Positions 54,419-64,000 of a stretch of 64,000 nucleotides of DNA are shown here, piece by piece. The notes below the pieces were generated by a model. That model made no database searches. It saw only the letters and a list, made by a program, of their open reading frames with translations, and had not been told where the DNA came from. The translations under genes were made by a program, and so were the position numbers. Positions within the stretch are counted from its first letter, which is position 1. Every line of letters begins with the position of its first letter. Origin of the DNA: Chrysomallon squamiferum (lineage: Eukaryota; Mollusca; Gastropoda; Neomphalida; Peltospiridae); contig CM022670.1 of assembly GCA_012295275.1 (NCBI GenBank), positions 1,243,501 through 1,307,500 on the forward strand, given 5' to 3'.

Positions 54419-55555
54419 GCTGCTACTACTACTGCTATAACTGATACGTCTTCCTCTTATTATTTAGTTAAAATTACTACTGTAACTGCAATTGTTATAC
54501 AATTATTTATTGTTAATTGTGTAGAAACATTAAAAAATAAGATTTAATAAACAATAAACAAACAAACAAACAAACAGATAAATAAGCAAACAAAAAAAGA
54601 AAATACCAACCCTGATTGGATATTAAAGGATCTGCAGTCACCTGAAAATAAAAATAAATTAATTTCTTATTTCTAAATTTAATTATTATTTTATATTTTT
54701 ATACACTTGACAGTTTATTAATATTTATTTATTTATTTGTTTATTTATTTATTTTTTTTTTTTTTTTTTTTATATTTTTTTATTTATTTATGTTCGAATT
54801 ATTTAGTTAATTATTTATTTTTTTACTGAGTTGTTGTTGCCTTTATTTATTTATTTATTTAATTTTATTATTATTATTATTTTCATTATTATTATTTTTT
54901 TTATTATTATTATTATATATTTTTTTATTTTTTATTTTACCTACTGTATTTATTAATTCCTTATAATAATGATATTAAATAGTACCTTTGCAGCTTCTAA
55001 TACTTCAGTTTTATCACTTAATTTGGAATAAATTATGTGTGACATCACAAATGACGTATTAATAATTATGTGTGACATCACAAATGACGTATCAATAATA
55101 CTAACCGCTTTGTTACTGGGTACTGATAAAAACGTAGCCAGGAATATCGTAACAATGGCCACTACGATAATAATCACAACAACTATGACAACTTCACGTT
55201 TTGTTCTGCGAGAGCTGAAAACACTCGCTGCTATGGAAACCGCGTCATCTCTTTGTCTGGGAATAGTTCTGAACTCGAAAGCCTCTCTTTCGCTGTCAAC
55301 AGAGTCTGAGAGTCGTCGATCCCTCGCGACAGCATCGTCGACGTGTCCGCTGACAGTATATACACCAACGACGGCGGCATCTACACCAGCTACCTCGTTA
55401 TAACTGGGAGGCGATAACTCAGAGTAAGGTTTTGGTGCGTTGCTGATTGCTTGAGTACCACATACGTCTTCATAAGCCGGCGGCGGTTCTGTGAAATGCC
55501 TGGTAGAGGCTACTGCTACTCCTCTGTCGTCAGAACTGCCGGCGTCACTCTCCAT
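50156..55555 (-). CDS. GeneA: type II membrane protein, EGF-like plus glycine-rich domain, 611 residues
   Basis: I do not know a name for this protein. Exons on the minus strand: 55555-55106, 54641-54611, 53229-53119, 52950-52649, 52268-52052, 51636-51508, 51132-51010, 50628-50156 (1836 nt, all phases match). There is no signal peptide. Residues 1-120 form a hydrophilic tail with two PPxY motifs (PPAY 25-28, PPSY 49-52). R-R-T-K-R precedes a strongly hydrophobic helix (122-144), predicting N-in/C-out topology. Exon 3 encodes six cysteines (167, 171, 179, 184, 186, 196) in an EGF-like spacing. Exons 4-5 encode a beta-rich module with KPIVLVLSSYKPVHW and SATGDDADGGDT. Exons 6-8 encode a glycine-rich domain (about 395-595) opening FTVPSGVTKVDVICIGGGG and closing with VVPGQNISIEVG and GVVIISWGG. 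It is a tandem paralogue of GeneB and convergent with WDR55. The exon structure is secure; function is unknown, with adhesion or a surface receptor most plausible. Confidence 0.88.
50641..50742. repeat. TAA/CAA triplet array next to the GeneA exon 8 acceptor
   Basis: TAA and CAA units directly upstream (minus strand) of the last exon, supplying part of its pyrimidine-rich tract as TTA/TTG. Confidence 0.9.
51136..51392. repeat. TAA/AAC/GAT triplet array, GeneA intron 6
   Basis: About 250 bp of triplet repeats between exons 6 and 7. The acceptor-adjacent ACTTCAAATAATAATAATA is itself duplicated in tandem. Confidence 0.92.
53023..53106 (-). repeat. CU-repeat at the start of GeneA intron 3
   Basis: A GA tract on the plus strand, therefore CU in the transcript. 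It starts 13 nt downstream of the donor of the EGF-like exon. GeneB has the same arrangement. Confidence 0.95.
53457..53512. repeat. TC tract ending in a C run
   Basis: A CT repeat followed by about ten C residues, in GeneA intron 2. Confidence 0.95.
54124..54440. repeat. Imperfect ACT triplet array
   Basis: Degenerate ACT/ATT/CTA units in GeneA intron 2. Long leucine frames across it are artefacts. Confidence 0.9.
55031..55096 (-). repeat. 33 bp tandem duplication at the start of GeneA intron 1
   Basis: Two nearly identical 33 bp copies (55031-55063, 55064-55096), differing at one base, each containing TGACATCA and TGACGTAT. They begin 9-10 bp inside the intron after the exon 1 donor (55106/55105). 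The exon frame continues open through both copies. Confidence 0.9.
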
Positions 55556-56592
55556 TCTGTTTCCAACTCTTTTTTTTTTTTTTTTTTTTTAATCTATTAA
55601 GCGTATTACGGTAAAAAAAAAAAAATGACAGTTAAAAGAGATACAATCAAAAATGCTTCATGCTGTTTAGAATGATTATCAGCAATATCAGAGTCGAGCT
55701 AAACGTGTAATTACAAAAAGGTATCTGCACTTGTGACTTCACGCAAGACGGTGATACACAATACGTCTGCAACAACGTCATCACGTGCAGTGGAAACCCG
55801 AGCTCTTCTAATAAAGAAGTGTAACTACACTTGTGATTTTATCAAAACACAAAATCCGTGTATCTATATATATATTCATACGTATGCACAGAATACGTAT
55901 ATGCTTTTATGTATTATACGTATAATGAAATGTACAGAGGTAAACAGAAATTCTGATGCTCAAATTGAAGTATTTATTGCAACAGGCCAGTGACCCGAAA
56001 CAGACCTCATTGTTTGTTTACGCACGACTGAGTTACGGGTAGGCGAACTTCCGTACCTTTTCGTATCTTCTCGTACGTTTTCGATTTGTCGTCGTAGTTT
56101 GTCGATCATTATATTAATGTGTCGGAAAGATAACATCGACTGTGTTATTAAAATAGTTTAATTATGTTTGTGCCACTGACTCGATTTTACGACATTAACA
56201 GTTGTTTTGTTTTTGTTTGACGTTCTTTATATGTATATATATATATATAAAGGTTAATTATGTAAAATCTTGTCTCTCGTAAATCTGTTGACGTCAGTGT
56301 CACCATATCAAGTGACCTAATAACAATAATTAAATCTGATGTGTATGTATATATATCGAATAAAGAGCGTGTTTGTACGTATATTACATTTTTTTGGGTT
56401 GAGGTCAGAAGGTTAAACAATGTCATTTTAAGATGCTGCGAAATTCTAACTGAATACAGAATATAATAATAAATGTTTATTTTTTTTTTTTTTTTCATTT
56501 TATTTTTTTTTTTTTTGTTGTTGTTTTTTTTTTATTTAACCTGCGTGGCGTCTCAAACAATATTTATTATCATTATTATTATTATCATTATT

Positions 56593-56624
<32 letters not shown>

Positions 56625-56693
56625 CATCATTATCATTATCATTATTATTATCATCATTATCATCATCATCATCATTATTATTATCATCATTAT

Positions 56694-56743
<50 letters not shown>

Positions 56744-57794
56744 TTACCACTATTACTATTAAATTTTTTTTAGCTATGTTTATATTATTTATAATTATTT
56801 TAAATGTACTCTAAAATTTCTTTCGTAAACTGAAACGAAAATCTAGGGTAAAATATAAAACATTTATAATACAGATATAATAAATACACGTATATAATTC
56901 AGACATAATATTATATAAATATAATAAATATATCAAATATATTACAGATGAAATGGATGTGGTTGTGATAAATGTGAACATATCCAGATTTTCTATTTAA
57001 TTTCATTGTTACAGAATAACAAGAAGCATATTATTTTTAATTATTTTATTATCACTGTATCATTTTTATATCATTGTTATAATGACTTAGCTATCGTAAC
57101 AAAAATATTATCATCGTTAGTAGCTCTATTATCATCATCATCACCATCATCATCACAAACATGGGTATCATTATCGGTATCACCATCATTATCAGCTTCA
57201 GCATAATCAGCATCATAATCACTATGGATATCATTAATAATGATAATTATCATTTTCTCAACGTCACCGAGTTAGCAATACATTATTTTATTTTCAACAC
57301 TGATATAAATTATAGCACAACAGATATATTTTACATGTAAAGCTTATATATCTAAATAGTAAAAACTGGCCATGTGTCCATACATCCTGTCATTCGATCG
57401 TTAATGAATTCATTCATCCTAGAAGACATCTACTTAGCATGTCCCACATCCATCCATCCATCCATCTATCCATCCATCCATCCATCCATCCATCCATCCA
57501 TCCATCCATCCATCCATCCATCCATCCATCCATCCATCCATCCATCCATCCATCCATCCATCCATCCATATCTCACCCACCAATTCATCCATTCATTTAC
57601 ACATAACTGGTTTGTGTGATTTGAAAATGAACGTATTTGGCACATAAATTTGTAACTTCGGTAATAATTAACTTCATAAAAGCATTGATCTCTCTTGAAC
57701 ACGTCACAAACTTTATATATATATGTTTTAAGTTTATATATATATATATATATATATCACGTGTAACGACGTATACGTAACTGTAAAGACGACA
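55556..57794 (-). other. Intergenic DNA between GeneB and GeneA (GeneA promoter side)
   Basis: About 2.2 kb containing poly(T), a long ATC/ATT then ACT array (56556-56760), an ATCC tetranucleotide array (57447-57569) and AT-rich DNA. More complex, CpG-containing sequence at about 55680-55850 and 55990-56120 lies upstream of the GeneA start and is the most likely promoter region. No exon is visible. Confidence 0.5.
57447..57569. repeat. ATCC tetranucleotide array
   Basis: About 30 CATC units with one CTAT variant. Ile-His-Pro-Ser and Trp-Met-Asp-Gly frames across it are repeat translations. Confidence 0.97.
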
Positions 57795-57843
57795 TTACAG
57801 TCTGACCAGTGGTTTGGTTCTTTCTGTGCTGTTGGGGAACGAG

Positions 57844-64000
<6,157 letters not shown>

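Noticed and set aside
55733-55993. 86-codon frame upstream of GeneA
   Set aside because: Ends in repeat-derived residues, no recognisable domain, and lies where the GeneA promoter is expected.

Overview
The window is eukaryotic nuclear DNA, almost certainly from an animal and most likely a lophotrochozoan such as a mollusc. It is AT-rich, loaded with microsatellites (GA, CT, TG, TAA/TTA, ACT, ATCC), and its genes are cut by short GT-AG introns. Seven protein-coding loci can be assembled exon by exon. In each of the six complete gene models the summed exon length is a multiple of three. I see no rRNA, tRNA or CRISPR array.

Layout. (1) 1-5548: repeat-rich upstream DNA, possibly with 5' UTR exons. 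(2) 5572-18160, plus strand: a 20-exon, 978-residue non-classical cadherin with signal peptide, about five cadherin repeats, a membrane-proximal module, one transmembrane helix and a 318-residue tail. (3) 23828-27880, minus strand: a 5-exon PGAP2 (GPI-anchor remodelling) homologue. (4) 28609-34447, plus strand: a 5-exon ATG13 (autophagy initiation). (5) 42071-44914, minus strand: a second, diverged PGAP2 paralogue with the same exon plan. (6) 45535-48990, plus strand: an 8-exon WDR55 (WD40 ribosome-biogenesis factor). (7) 50156-55555 and 57844-64000, minus strand: two head-to-tail paralogues, called here GeneA and GeneB, of a type II membrane protein. Its order is cytoplasmic tail, transmembrane helix, six-cysteine EGF-like exon, a two-exon beta-rich module, and a glycine-rich beta domain of a kind I associate with bacterial and phage surface or tail proteins. 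GeneB runs off the right edge and carries a one-base frameshift in its last exon.

How the genes relate. The two PGAP2 copies are each divergently paired with a housekeeping gene (PGAP2/ATG13 with 728 bp between start codons, PGAP2-like/WDR55 with 620 bp). ATG13 and the second PGAP2 copy converge, as do WDR55 and GeneA. Both divergent intervals contain a palindrome built on an ETS-like CCGGA core. Two DNA-transposon-like foldback elements sit in introns: an 884 bp element with arms of about 110-125 bp in ATG13, and a 479 bp element with 16 bp inverted ends in PGAP2.

The best candidate for something undescribed is the GeneA/GeneB family. Both copies share a CU-repeat 13-16 nt downstream of the EGF-exon donor, and that exon is frame-neutral, which suggests a conserved splicing switch. 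All functions rest on reading the translated exons and recalling the families; no database search was run.
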